Shown piece by piece: positions 9,179 to 16,714 of a stretch of DNA of 64,000 nt. The position numbers were made by a program, and so were the translations under genes. Source of the stretch: Streptomyces sp. HUAS YS2 (GTDB lineage Bacteria; Actinomycetota; Actinomycetes; Streptomycetales; Streptomycetaceae); the NCBI RefSeq assembly GCF_033343995.1, contig NZ_CP137573.1:4001001-4065000 (forward strand), written 5' to 3'. Every line of letters starts with the position of its first letter. Within the stretch, counting starts at the first letter, position 1. Under the pieces are notes generated by a model. The model saw only the letters and a program-made list of their open reading frames with translations. It did not search any database and was not told the DNA's origin.

Positions 9179-10432
9179 GTGGACACGATTGCCAATCTGT
9201 TCAGCTTCATCACCACACCTGTCTCATGGGTGATCGTCCAGTTCCACACGATGTACGGGGCGATCTTCGGCCCTGACACGGGTTGGGCCTGGGGCCTGTC
9301 CATCGTGTCCCTGGTGGTGCTGATCCGGATCTGCCTGATCCCGCTGTTCGTCAAGCAGATCAAGTCGACCCGGAACATGGCCGCGCTCCAGCCGAAGATG
9401 AAGGCGATCCAGGAGCGCTACAAGAGCGACAAGCAGCGTCAGTCCGAAGAGATGATGAAGCTGTACAAGGAGACGGGTACCAACCCGCTCTCCTCGTGCC
9501 TTCCCATCCTGGCGCAGTCGCCGTTCTTCTTCGCTCTGTACTCGGTGCTGTCGCACATCGCCGAGGGCAAGACCATCGGTGTCATCAACGAGTCGCTGCT
9601 GGCGAGCGCCCGTCAGGCGCACATCTTCGGCGCTCCGCTGGCCTCGAAGTTCACGGACAGCGCCGCTGAGGTCGCCGCGCTCGACGCGTCGCTCACCTCG
9701 GTCCGCATCGTCACCGCGATCATGATCGTCCTGATGTCGGCCTCGCAGTTCTTCACGCAGCGCCAGCTGATGACGAAGAACGTCGACCTCTCGGTCAAGA
9801 CGCCGTACATGCAGCAGCAGAAGATGCTCATGTACATCTTCCCGCTGATCTTCGCCGTCATGGGCATCAACTTCCCCGTCGGTGTCCTCGTCTACTGGCT
9901 GACCACCAACGTGTGGACCATGGGCCAGCAGATGTACGTGATCAACCAGAACCCGACTCCGGGAAGCAAGGCCCAGGACGCGTACCTGCAGCGCCTGCTG
10001 AAGAGCGTCACGCACCACGGTGAGGTCCGCGGTCGCCGGCGGAAGAACATCGTCAAGCTGATCGTGGCCAAGGGCAGCGACCGCAACGACAACGAGCGCC
10101 GCTTCTTCACGGGTCTGTCGAAGGCCGGTTTCGCGGCCCAGGCGGACGGCACCGTGGTGAAGAGCGACACCGTCGCGGCCGAGGCCGAGGGCGCGGCCAC
10201 CGTGAAGCGGCAGCAGCCGAAGCGTCAGAGCAAGGCCCAGCGTCAGTCGGGCGGGCACAAGGCCGAGGACTCCGCCGAGGCGACCACCTCGCTGGAGAAG
10301 AAGCCGCAGGACTCGACCACGGAGTCCAAGCCCCAGGCGCCGAGCCGGGCGAACTCCGGCACCACCCGCCAGGCCAAGTCCGGACAGCGCAAGGGCCAGC
10401 AGCGGCCCAAGCACCCGTCCTCCAAGAAGTAA
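9179..10432 (+). CDS. yidC: Membrane protein insertase YidC/Oxa1
   Basis: Inserts and folds membrane proteins with or without SecYEG. 417 residues, GTG start. Oxa1-type core: TM1 around WGLSIVSLVVLIRICLIPLF with the conserved hydrophilic-groove Arg, a basic cytoplasmic loop (QIKSTRNMAALQPKMKAIQ), three or four further TM segments and FPVGVLVYWLTTNVWTM. The C-terminal 120 residues are Lys/Gln/Ser-rich and polar, suited to ribosome contact. Lacks the large periplasmic domain of Gram-negative YidC, as expected for an actinomycete. Confidence 0.96.
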   Translation: MDTIANLFSFITTPVSWVIVQFHTMYGAIFGPDTGWAWGLSIVSLVVLIRICLIPLFVKQIKSTRNMAALQPKMKAIQERYKSDKQRQSEEMMKLYKETGTNPLSSCLPILAQSPFFFALYSVLSHIAEGKTIGVINESLLASARQAHIFGAPLASKFTDSAAEVAALDASLTSVRIVTAIMIVLMSASQFFTQRQLMTKNVDLSVKTPYMQQQKMLMYIFPLIFAVMGINFPVGVLVYWLTTNVWTMGQQMYVINQNPTPGSKAQDAYLQRLLKSVTHHGEVRGRRRKNIVKLIVAKGSDRNDNERRFFTGLSKAGFAAQADGTVVKSDTVAAEAEGAATVKRQQPKRQSKAQRQSGGHKAEDSAEATTSLEKKPQDSTTESKPQAPSRANSGTTRQAKSGQRKGQQRPKHPSSKK

Positions 10433-10446
10433 GAAGGAGTCCATCC

Positions 10447-10959
10447 GTGACGGAAGGCACCACCTCCGCCGCCGCCGAGGGTGGCGACACCCTGACCCGC
10501 CTGGAGCAGGAGGGTGAGATCGCAGCGGACTACCTCGAGGGTCTGCTCGACATCGCCGACCTGGACGGCGACATCGACATGGACGTCGAGGCGGACCGGG
10601 CCGCGGTCTCGATCATCAGTGACTCGGGCAGCCGCGACCTGCAGAAGCTCGTGGGCCGCGACGGCGAGGTGCTGGAGGCGCTCCAGGAGCTCACGCGTCT
10701 GGCCGTGCACCGCGAAACTGGTGACCGCAGCCGCCTGATGCTGGACATCGCCGGCTTCCGCGCCCAGAAGCGCACCGAGCTCGCCGAGCTGGGTGCGAAG
10801 GCCGCGGAGCAGGTGAAGGCCACCAAGCAGCCGGTGAAGCTGGACCCGATGACGCCGTTCGAGCGCAAGGTCGTGCACGACGCGGTCGCCGCCGCCGGGC
10901 TGCGCAGCGAGTCCGAGGGCGAGGAGCCGCAGCGCTTCGTCGTCGTTCTCCCTGCCTGA
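10447..10959 (+). CDS. jag: KH/R3H RNA-binding protein Jag (KhpB)
   Basis: Single-stranded nucleic-acid-binding protein; Jag/KhpB homologues affect cell elongation and sRNA biology in other Gram-positives. 170 residues: acidic N-terminus, KH domain with the GxxG-type loop VGRDGEVLEALQ, then an R3H domain at the C-terminus (MTPFERKVVHDAVAAAG). GTG start 14 bp after yidC, with AAGGAG upstream. Followed by a strong terminator, so the rpmH-to-jag cluster ends here. Confidence 0.93.
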   Translation: MTEGTTSAAAEGGDTLTRLEQEGEIAADYLEGLLDIADLDGDIDMDVEADRAAVSIISDSGSRDLQKLVGRDGEVLEALQELTRLAVHRETGDRSRLMLDIAGFRAQKRTELAELGAKAAEQVKATKQPVKLDPMTPFERKVVHDAVAAAGLRSESEGEEPQRFVVVLPA

Positions 10960-10974
10960 TCCCTTCTTGTTGTG

Positions 10975-11004
10975 TCGGCCCCGTCTGTTCGCAGGCGGGG
11001 CCGA
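10975..11004 (+). terminator. terminator after jag
   Basis: 13-bp inverted repeat with a TTCG tetraloop: TCGGCCCCGTCTG / CAGGCGGGGCCGA (one T-G wobble), followed by TCTTTG. A textbook intrinsic terminator ending the rpmH operon. Confidence 0.92.
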
Positions 11005-11067
11005 TCTTTGTCAGCCTGATAGTCAGCCAACCCCAGCGCGGTGGCGCGGTACGGAAGGACGGTTCCC

Positions 11068-11784
11068 GTGACGGAGTCAGCGGAGCTCCCCCAGGCGCCG
11101 GAGCAGGCGCGGACGGTTTTCGGCGAGTACTTCCCGGAGGCCGTCCGGTACGCGGAGCTGCTCGCGGACGCGGGAGTGAAGCGCGGGCTGATCGGCCCGC
11201 GCGAGGTGCCGCGGCTGTGGGAGCGGCATCTGCTGAACTGTGCGGTGCTCTCCGAGGTGGTTCCGGAGGGTGTCACGGTCTGCGACGTGGGCTCGGGTGC
11301 GGGTCTGCCCGGCATTCCGCTGGCGCTGGTGCGGCCGGATCTGAAGATCACGCTGTTGGAGCCGCTGCTGCGGCGGACGAACTTCCTGCAGGAGGTCGTC
11401 GAGCTGCTGGGTCTGGATCATGTGACGGTGGTCCGTGGCCGTGCCGAGGAGGTTCTCGGAAAGCTGACTCCGGTGCACGTCGTCACGGCGCGCGCCGTGG
11501 CGCCGCTGGACCGGCTGGCGGGCTGGGGCGTGCCGCTGCTGCGGCCCTACGGCGAGATGCTGGCCCTCAAGGGCGACACCGCCCAGGAGGAGCTGGACGG
11601 GGCGCGGTCGGCGCTGTCGAAGCTCGGTGTGGTGGAGACCTCGGTGCTGCACGTCGGTGAGGGCATCGTGGACCCGCTGTCGACCGTGGTGCGGGTGGAG
11701 GTCGGTGAGAGCCCCGGCGGTGTGCGGTTCGCCGCGAAGCGCGCCAAGGCAGCCCGTCCCAGCCGCACCCGCCGGCGCCGCTGA
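11068..11784 (+). CDS. rsmG: 16S rRNA (guanine-N7) methyltransferase RsmG (GidB)
   Basis: SAM-dependent methyltransferase acting on G527 of 16S rRNA (E. coli numbering); loss gives low-level streptomycin resistance in Streptomyces. 238 residues from GTG at 11068 (VTESAELPQAPE), chosen because GGAAGGACGG precedes it; an upstream GTG at 11041 would add nine residues. SAM motif I CDVGSGAGLPGIPLAL is at about residues 73-88. The C-terminus is basic (SRTRRRR). It precedes parA in the conserved rsmG-parA-parB order. Confidence 0.95.
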   Translation: MTESAELPQAPEQARTVFGEYFPEAVRYAELLADAGVKRGLIGPREVPRLWERHLLNCAVLSEVVPEGVTVCDVGSGAGLPGIPLALVRPDLKITLLEPLLRRTNFLQEVVELLGLDHVTVVRGRAEEVLGKLTPVHVVTARAVAPLDRLAGWGVPLLRPYGEMLALKGDTAQEELDGARSALSKLGVVETSVLHVGEGIVDPLSTVVRVEVGESPGGVRFAAKRAKAARPSRTRRRR

Positions 11785-11876
11785 GCCTGGGACTCGGCGC
11801 CATCGAGTCCCAGAAGTACCTGTACGTACCTATTTCGGAGTGTCGAGCGGTTGTGGCTCGGCGGCGCGTGCATCGT

Positions 11877-11890
11877 GTTTCACGTGAAAC
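11877..11890. other. parS centromere site 1
   Basis: Exact GTTTCACGTGAAAC between rsmG and parA. Streptomyces ParB binds this 14-bp palindrome to organise oriC regions into segregation complexes. It sits in the parA leader, where ParB binding could also affect parAB transcription (inference). Confidence 0.95.
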
Positions 11891-11988
11891 GTCGCTCACT
11901 GCTGCAGGGGATCATCAGCCGCGGCCGCGCGGCCGCCTCACCCCGAGACCGCAAGCCCCCGACGAAGCCCCCCGTGAGGGTTACGGAG

Positions 11989-12015
11989 TTGTCCACAGAG
12001 GTGGATTCGTCCACA
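11989..12015 (+). promoter_or_regulatory. pair of DnaA boxes in the parA leader
   Basis: An exact TTGTCCACA at 11989-11997 and TCGTCCACA (8 of 9) at 12007-12015, same strand, 18 bp start to start. They lie between two parS sites, upstream of the preferred parA start. Binding by DnaA is inferred from sequence only. Confidence 0.6.
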
Positions 12016-12051
12016 GAACCACGGGCCTCGCTGGTTCACGACCCCGAAAGC

Positions 12052-13128
12052 ATGGCAGGCTCTGTTCATCGCGAGCCTGAAGCCGAGGAGAGTGAATCCT
12101 TGCGGTCCGACGCCAACATCGCGGGACCGATGACCGATCCGGTCCCCGGTCCCCGAACCGAATCGGTGGGGTCCGATGTTTCACGTGAAACATCGCCCCC
12201 TATGGACGACACCCCCATCGGCCGTGCTGCCCAACTGGCAGTGGAGGCTCTGGGTCGTGCCGGAGAAGGTCTTCCCCGGCCGGCGCAGACGCGCGTGATG
12301 GTGGTCGCCAACCAGAAGGGCGGCGTGGGCAAGACGACCACGACGGTCAACCTTGCCGCGTCGCTGGCGCTGCACGGCGCCCGTGTTCTGGTGATCGACC
12401 TCGACCCGCAGGGCAACGCCTCCACGGCGCTGGGGATCGACCACCACGCCGAGGTGCCCTCGATCTACGACGTCCTGGTGGACAGCAAGCCGCTCTCCGA
12501 TGTGGTGCAGCCCGTCGCGGATGTCGAGGGCCTCTTCTGCGCCCCCGCCACCATCGATCTCGCCGGCGCGGAGATCGAGCTGGTGTCGCTGGTGGCGCGT
12601 GAGAGCCGGCTGCAGCGGGCGATCCAGGCGTACGAGCAGCCGCTGGACTACATCCTGATCGACTGCCCGCCGTCGCTGGGCCTGCTGACGGTCAACGCCC
12701 TCGTGGCGGGGGCCGAGGTGCTGATCCCTATCCAGTGCGAGTACTACGCGCTGGAGGGCCTGGGCCAGCTCCTGCGGAACGTCGATCTCGTGCGCGGGCA
12801 CCTGAACCCCGCGCTGCATGTGTCGACGATTCTGCTCACCATGTACGACGGCCGGACGAGGCTCGCCTCGCAGGTCGCCGACGAGGTGCGCAGTCACTTC
12901 GGTGAAGAGGTCCTGCGGACCAGCATTCCGCGATCGGTGCGTATCTCCGAGGCGCCGAGCTACGGGCAGACCGTGCTCACCTACGACCCGGGCTCCAGTG
13001 GCTCGCTGTCGTACCTGGAGGCGGCCCGTGAGATCGCGATGCGGGGCGTCGGTCTGCACTACGACCCCCAGCACGCCCATGTGGGCAACCAGAACAGCCA
13101 GCCAAGCATGTCGGAGGGGATCCAGTGA
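12052..13128 (+). CDS. parA: Chromosome partitioning ATPase ParA (Soj)
   Basis: Walker-type ATPase that with ParB positions and segregates chromosomes, notably in sporulating aerial hyphae. The deviant Walker A motif KGGVGKTTTT, with DLDPQGNAST and DYILIDCPPSLG, identifies the family. The start is uncertain. ATG 12052 (MAGSVHREPE) gives 358 residues with an acidic disordered N-terminus; ATG 12202 (MDDTPIGRAAQLAVEALG) gives 308 and marks where strong family similarity begins; GTG 11974 is possible. None has a good ribosome site. With the 12052 start, the second parS is read as Val43-Ser-Arg-Glu-Thr47. The stop overlaps parB (GTGA). Confidence 0.95.
   Translation: MAGSVHREPEAEESESLRSDANIAGPMTDPVPGPRTESVGSDVSRETSPPMDDTPIGRAAQLAVEALGRAGEGLPRPAQTRVMVVANQKGGVGKTTTTVNLAASLALHGARVLVIDLDPQGNASTALGIDHHAEVPSIYDVLVDSKPLSDVVQPVADVEGLFCAPATIDLAGAEIELVSLVARESRLQRAIQAYEQPLDYILIDCPPSLGLLTVNALVAGAEVLIPIQCEYYALEGLGQLLRNVDLVRGHLNPALHVSTILLTMYDGRTRLASQVADEVRSHFGEEVLRTSIPRSVRISEAPSYGQTVLTYDPGSSGSLSYLEAAREIAMRGVGLHYDPQHAHVGNQNSQPSMSEGIQ
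12178..12191. other. parS centromere site 2 (in parA 5' region)
   Basis: Exact GTTTCACGTGAAAC inside an 18-bp palindrome (12176-12193). It falls either in the leader or in the N-terminal codons of parA depending on the true start, and is read there as VSRET. Confidence 0.95.
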
Positions 13129-14231
13129 GCGAGCGACGTAGGGGGTTGGGGCGTGGGCTCGGTGCGCTGATTCCTGCCGCTCCCCAGGAGCGGCAGGCGC
13201 CGCCGGTGGGGGTGGCCCCGGGGACGGCTTCGCCCGGAGCGATTCCCTCGCTGACGGCGGAGCGGGGTGTGACCGCTGCGAAGCTGGCGACGCTGCCGGC
13301 GAGCGCTCCTGCGCCGGACGAGGTCATCACGTCGGCCGAGCGCGAGATCGTGCCCGTGCCGGAGTCCCCGGCGGGGGCGCACTTCGCGGAGCTGCCGCTG
13401 GACGCGATCACCCCGAACCCGCGCCAGCCGCGTGAGGTGTTCGACGAGGACGCGCTGGCGGAGCTGGTCACCTCCATCAAGGAGGTCGGCCTGCTGCAGC
13501 CGGTCGTCGTGCGTCAGCTGGGGACCGAGCGCTACGAGCTCATCATGGGTGAGCGTCGCTGGCGGGCCTGCCGTGAGGCGGGCCTGGAGCGGATCCCTGC
13601 GATCGTCCGTGCGACGGACGACGAGAAGCTCCTGCTGGACGCCCTCCTGGAGAACCTGCACCGGGCTCAGCTGAACCCGCTGGAGGAGGCCGCGGCGTAC
13701 GACCAGCTGCTGAAGGACTTCAACTGCACGCATGATCAGCTGGCCGACCGGATCGGGCGTTCCCGCCCGCAGGTGTCGAACACGCTGCGTCTGCTGCGGC
13801 TGTCGCCGCCGGTTCAGCGCCGGGTCGCGGCCGGAGTGCTGTCAGCCGGCCATGCTCGGGCGCTGCTCTCTGTGGACGACCCGGAGACCCAGGACAAGCT
13901 GGCGTACCGGATCGTGGCCGAGGGCCTCTCGGTGCGTGCGGTCGAGGAGATCGTCCATGTGATGGGTTCGGAGCCGGAGGCGGCGGTGAAGCCGAAGGGG
14001 CCGCGGGCCGGCGCCCGGGTCTCCCCGGCGCTGACGGATCTGGCGTCCCGGCTGTCGGACCGCTTCGAGACCCGGGTAAAGGTCGACCTCGGGCAGAAGA
14101 AGGGCAAGATCGTCGTCGAGTTCGCCTCGATGGAGGATCTGGACCGGATCCTGGGCACCCTTGCTCCGGGCGAGGGAAAGGTGATGGATCGGGCCAACTC
14201 CGAGCCGAGCGAGGAGGACGGCGAGGGCTGA
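13125..14231 (+). CDS. parB: Chromosome partitioning protein ParB
   Basis: CTP-dependent parS-binding clamp. 368 residues. The disordered N-terminal 90 residues begin with a basic ParA-stimulating segment (ERRRGLGRGLGALIP). The CTPase domain follows: NPRQPREVFDEDALAELVTS, then MGERRWRACREAG containing the GERR box. The HTH THDQLADRIGRSRPQVSNTLRLLRL reads parS, and a C-terminal dimerisation domain ends the protein. GTG start overlaps the parA stop by four bases. A strong terminator follows. Confidence 0.97.
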   Translation: MSERRRGLGRGLGALIPAAPQERQAPPVGVAPGTASPGAIPSLTAERGVTAAKLATLPASAPAPDEVITSAEREIVPVPESPAGAHFAELPLDAITPNPRQPREVFDEDALAELVTSIKEVGLLQPVVVRQLGTERYELIMGERRWRACREAGLERIPAIVRATDDEKLLLDALLENLHRAQLNPLEEAAAYDQLLKDFNCTHDQLADRIGRSRPQVSNTLRLLRLSPPVQRRVAAGVLSAGHARALLSVDDPETQDKLAYRIVAEGLSVRAVEEIVHVMGSEPEAAVKPKGPRAGARVSPALTDLASRLSDRFETRVKVDLGQKKGKIVVEFASMEDLDRILGTLAPGEGKVMDRANSEPSEEDGEG

Positions 14232-14251
14232 GGCCCGCGTTCCCGTCTTCG

Positions 14252-14293
14252 GGGCGGACCGTGTACCGGCGTTGGCCGGAACACGGTCCGCCC
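14252..14293 (+). terminator. terminator after parB
   Basis: 13-bp perfect stem GGGCGGACCGTGT / ACACGGTCCGCCC with a smaller CCGG/CCGG hairpin in the loop, followed by TTTGCTTG. Ends the parAB operon. Confidence 0.9.
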
Positions 14294-14390
14294 TTTGCTT
14301 GAGCGCGGTATCCGCCCGAGTGTCCGATGGATACGATGCGTTCAGGTATGGCACATCCACCGTGATCCGGCTCAGAGAGGGGCGGAAGCC

Positions 14391-14642
14391 ATGCGAGAAG
14401 TGAGCCGCGGCCGATGGGTGACGGCGGGTCTGGGCGTGGGCGCGGTCGGCGGGTTCATCGGCAGCCTGCTCCTGGAGCGCAGTGCGCTGGCGCAGGCCCG
14501 TGGTGCGGCAGTTGAGGGAAGTGAGGACCCGTGGGGCGTCGACTCGTACCGCTCACCCTGGACAACCTTCCGGACCTTCCCAAGCGCTGTCGGTCGTGTG
14601 TCTTCTGGGAGCTCGATCCGGTCAGTGGAGAGGCAGCGGTAA
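14391..14642 (+). CDS. possible small membrane protein overlapping the GNAT gene
   Basis: A candidate 83-residue reading frame starting at ATG 14391 behind an excellent purine-rich ribosome site (GAGAGGGGCGGAAG). The N-terminal 45 residues look real: a basic start, a Gly/Val-rich hydrophobic segment (WVTAGLGVGAVGGFIGSLLL) and GC-rich third positions. The last 37 codons overlap the GNAT gene in another frame and look like its shadow (Ser/Arg-rich). It could be a short gene, a leader peptide, or a frameshifted remnant. I do not recognise a family. Confidence 0.35.
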   Translation: MREVSRGRWVTAGLGVGAVGGFIGSLLLERSALAQARGAAVEGSEDPWGVDSYRSPWTTFRTFPSAVGRVSSGSSIRSVERQR

Positions 14643-15148
14643 AGGCCGGGCGGCCTGAGCTGGAGAAGGAGGCCTGGATCTCCGCGGTGCTCCTCGAGTG
14701 GGGCTCGTGCGGCCGGGTGGTCTACGTCGATGAGGTCCCGGTCGGGTTCGTTCTCTACGCTCCCCCCGCCTATGTGCCGCGGTCGATGGCCTTTCCCACC
14801 AGCCCGGTGTCGGCGGACTCGGTCCAGCTGATGACGGCCTGGATCATGCCGGGCTATCAGGGGCAGGGGCTGGGCCGGGTGATGGTGCAGACGGTCGCGA
14901 AGGATCTGCTGCGGCGGGGCTTCCGTGCGATCGAGGCGTTCGGCGACGCGCGGTGGAAGGAGCCGGCCTGCGTGCTGCCGGCGGACCATCTGCTCGCGGT
15001 GGGCTTCAAGACGGTGCGCCCGCATCCGGTGCATCCGAGGCTGCGGCTGGAGCTGAGGACGACGCTCTCCTGGAAGGAAGACGTGGAGTTGGCGCTGGAC
15101 CGGCTGCTGGGCGCTGTGCAGAAGGAGCCCGCCCTGCGGCCGCTGTAG
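14531..15148 (+). CDS. GNAT family N-acetyltransferase
   Basis: 205 residues, GTG start (VGRRLVPLTLDNLPDLP). Acetyl-CoA-binding motif A is visible as MPGYQGQGLGRVMVQTVAKDLLRRG at about residues 115-140. An N-terminal cysteine pair (CRSCVFWELDP) is unusual for a simple GNAT. As I remember it, the gene is conserved immediately after parB in streptomycetes, which makes a role linked to growth or envelope possible, but the substrate is unknown. Convergent with trxA, separated by a 15-bp-stem terminator and a parS. Confidence 0.88.
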   Translation: MGRRLVPLTLDNLPDLPKRCRSCVFWELDPVSGEAAVKAGRPELEKEAWISAVLLEWGSCGRVVYVDEVPVGFVLYAPPAYVPRSMAFPTSPVSADSVQLMTAWIMPGYQGQGLGRVMVQTVAKDLLRRGFRAIEAFGDARWKEPACVLPADHLLAVGFKTVRPHPVHPRLRLELRTTLSWKEDVELALDRLLGAVQKEPALRPL

Positions 15149-15163
15149 CGGTGCCGGGTACGA

Positions 15164-15198
15164 CGAACGGCCCGCCCCGAGTGGGGGCGGGCCGTTCG
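15164..15198. terminator. bidirectional terminator between GNAT gene and trxA
   Basis: 15-bp perfect stem CGAACGGCCCGCCCC / GGGGCGGGCCGTTCG with a 5-nt loop, between two convergent genes. The parS at 15200 begins two bases after the stem. Confidence 0.9.
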
Positions 15199-15199
15199 T

Positions 15200-15213
15200 G
15201 TTTCACGTGAAAC
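15200..15213. other. parS centromere site 3
   Basis: Exact GTTTCACGTGAAAC in the convergent gap between the GNAT gene and trxA, directly abutting a terminator hairpin. Confidence 0.95.
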
Positions 15214-15223
15214 AGCGGAGGCG

Positions 15224-15568
15224 TCAGGCCTTCGTGATGTCCTCGGCGATGAAGTCCGCGAGATCGCGCTCGATGGCGGCCTTCGGCTTGGCGCCGACGA
15301 TGGTCTTGGCGACCTCGCCGTTCTGGTAGACGTTCAGCGTCGGGATCGACATCACACCGTACTTGGCAGCCGTGGCCGGGTTCTCGTCGATGTTGAGCTT
15401 GACGATCTCGATCTTGTCACCGTGCTCCTTGGCGATGGCCTCGAGCGACGGCGCGATCTGACGGCACGGGCCGCACCAGGCCGCCCAGAAGTCCACCAGG
15501 ACGGGCTTGTCGCTCTTGAGGACGTCCTCATCGAAGGTAGCGTCAGTCACGTTCTTCAGATCGGCCAC
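15224..15568 (-). CDS. trxA: Thioredoxin
   Basis: Disulfide reductase of the cytosol, reduced by TrxB. 114 residues; active site WCGPC with cysteines 32 and 35 in FWAAWCGPCRQIAP, followed by the usual IDENPATAAKYGVMSIPTL with the cis-Pro. GTG start with a perfect AAGGAGG ribosome site. It lies 46 bp downstream of trxB and is probably cotranscribed from the SigR-type promoter. Confidence 0.97.
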   Translation of the reverse strand: MADLKNVTDATFDEDVLKSDKPVLVDFWAAWCGPCRQIAPSLEAIAKEHGDKIEIVKLNIDENPATAAKYGVMSIPTLNVYQNGEVAKTIVGAKPKAAIERDLADFIAEDITKA

Positions 15569-15614
15569 GGCGGCCTCCTTAACTTCGCGGGGTGTGGGGG
15601 TGAGGCGGGGAGAG

Positions 15615-16589
15615 TCAGACCGCGGAGGTCTTCGCCGGCTCCGCGGCCTTCTCGCCGTCGGCGAGAGCGGCCAGGAAGCGCTCGGCGTCCAGGGCGGCGG
15701 AGCAACCGGTGCCCGCGGCGGTGATCGCCTGGCGGTAGGTGTGGTCGACGACGTCGCCGGCGCCGAAGACACCGGTCAGGTTGGTGCGGGTCGAGGGGGC
15801 GTCCACCTTGAGGTAGCCCTCCTCGTCCAGGTCCAGCTGACCCTTGAACAGCTCGGTGCGCGGGTCGTGGCCGACGGCGATGAACAGGCCGGTGACGGGC
15901 AGCTCGCTGGTCTCGCCGGTCTTGGTGTTGCGCAGGGTCAGACCGGAGAGCTTCTGCTCGCCGTGGATCTCGGCGACCTCACTGTCCCAGGCGAACTTGA
16001 TCTTCGGGTCGGCGAAGGCGCGCTCCTGCATGGCCTTCGACGCGCGCAGCGAGTCGCGGCGGTGGACGATCGTGACCGTCTTGGCGAAGCGCGAGAGGAA
16101 GGTGGCCTCCTCCATCGCGGTGTCGCCGCCGCCGATGACGGCGATGTCCTGGTCCTTGAAGAAGAAGCCGTCGCAGGTGGCGCACCAGGAGACACCGCGG
16201 CCGGAGAGAGCGTCCTCGTTGGGCAGGCCCAGCTTGCGGTGCTGCGAGCCGGTCGTCACGATGACGGCCTTGGCGCGGTGCACAGTGCCGGCGGTGTCGG
16301 TGACGGTCTTGATGTCACCGGTGAGGTCGACGGCCACGACGTCGTCCGGGATCAGCTCAGCGCCGAAGCGCTCGGCCTGGGCGCGCATGTTGTCCATCAG
16401 GTCCGGGCCCATGATGCCGTCGCGGAAGCCGGGGAAGTTCTCCACGTCGGTCGTGTTCATCAGCGCGCCACCGGCGGTGACGGCACCTTCGAAGACCAGC
16501 GGCTTCAGCGACGCGCGCGCCGTGTAGAGCGCGGCGGTGTACCCCGCGGGCCCGGAGCCGATGATGATCACGTTACGGACGTCGCTCAC
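15615..16589 (-). CDS. trxB: Thioredoxin-disulfide reductase
   Basis: NADPH- and FAD-dependent reductase of thioredoxin. 324 residues: FAD-binding GSGPAGYTAALYTAR at residues 12-26, redox-active CATC in GVSWCATCDGFFF near residue 135, the NADPH-binding GGGDTAMEEA, and the C-terminal FAD motif GVFGAGDVVDHTYRQA. GTG start. A SigR-type promoter lies 72-97 bp upstream of the start, so thiol-oxidative stress control is expected. Confidence 0.97.
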   Translation of the reverse strand: MSDVRNVIIIGSGPAGYTAALYTARASLKPLVFEGAVTAGGALMNTTDVENFPGFRDGIMGPDLMDNMRAQAERFGAELIPDDVVAVDLTGDIKTVTDTAGTVHRAKAVIVTTGSQHRKLGLPNEDALSGRGVSWCATCDGFFFKDQDIAVIGGGDTAMEEATFLSRFAKTVTIVHRRDSLRASKAMQERAFADPKIKFAWDSEVAEIHGEQKLSGLTLRNTKTGETSELPVTGLFIAVGHDPRTELFKGQLDLDEEGYLKVDAPSTRTNLTGVFGAGDVVDHTYRQAITAAGTGCSAALDAERFLAALADGEKAAEPAKTSAV

Positions 16590-16660
16590 GGGTTTCTTCC
16601 TCGTCTCTGCAGACTGCCTACTGCCTACGGGGCGGTCGATCGGTGACTCTCACCCCACCC

Positions 16661-16686
16661 AACGGATCCTAAGGGTGAAGCATTCC
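16661..16686 (-). promoter_or_regulatory. SigR-type promoter of trxBA
   Basis: Reading the minus strand, GGAAT (16686-16682), exactly 18 nt, then GTT (16663-16661). This matches the established SigR (disulfide stress ECF sigma factor) consensus GGAAT-N18/19-GTT. In S. coelicolor trxBA is a classic SigR target, which supports the assignment. Confidence 0.85.
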
Positions 16687-16714
16687 CGGAACCGCCTCGC
16701 GGCACGGCGTAGCG

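Noticed and set aside
11851..12051. ParA extended to a TTG at 11851
   Set aside because: It would translate through parS site 1 and both DnaA boxes with no ribosome site; family similarity starts much later.
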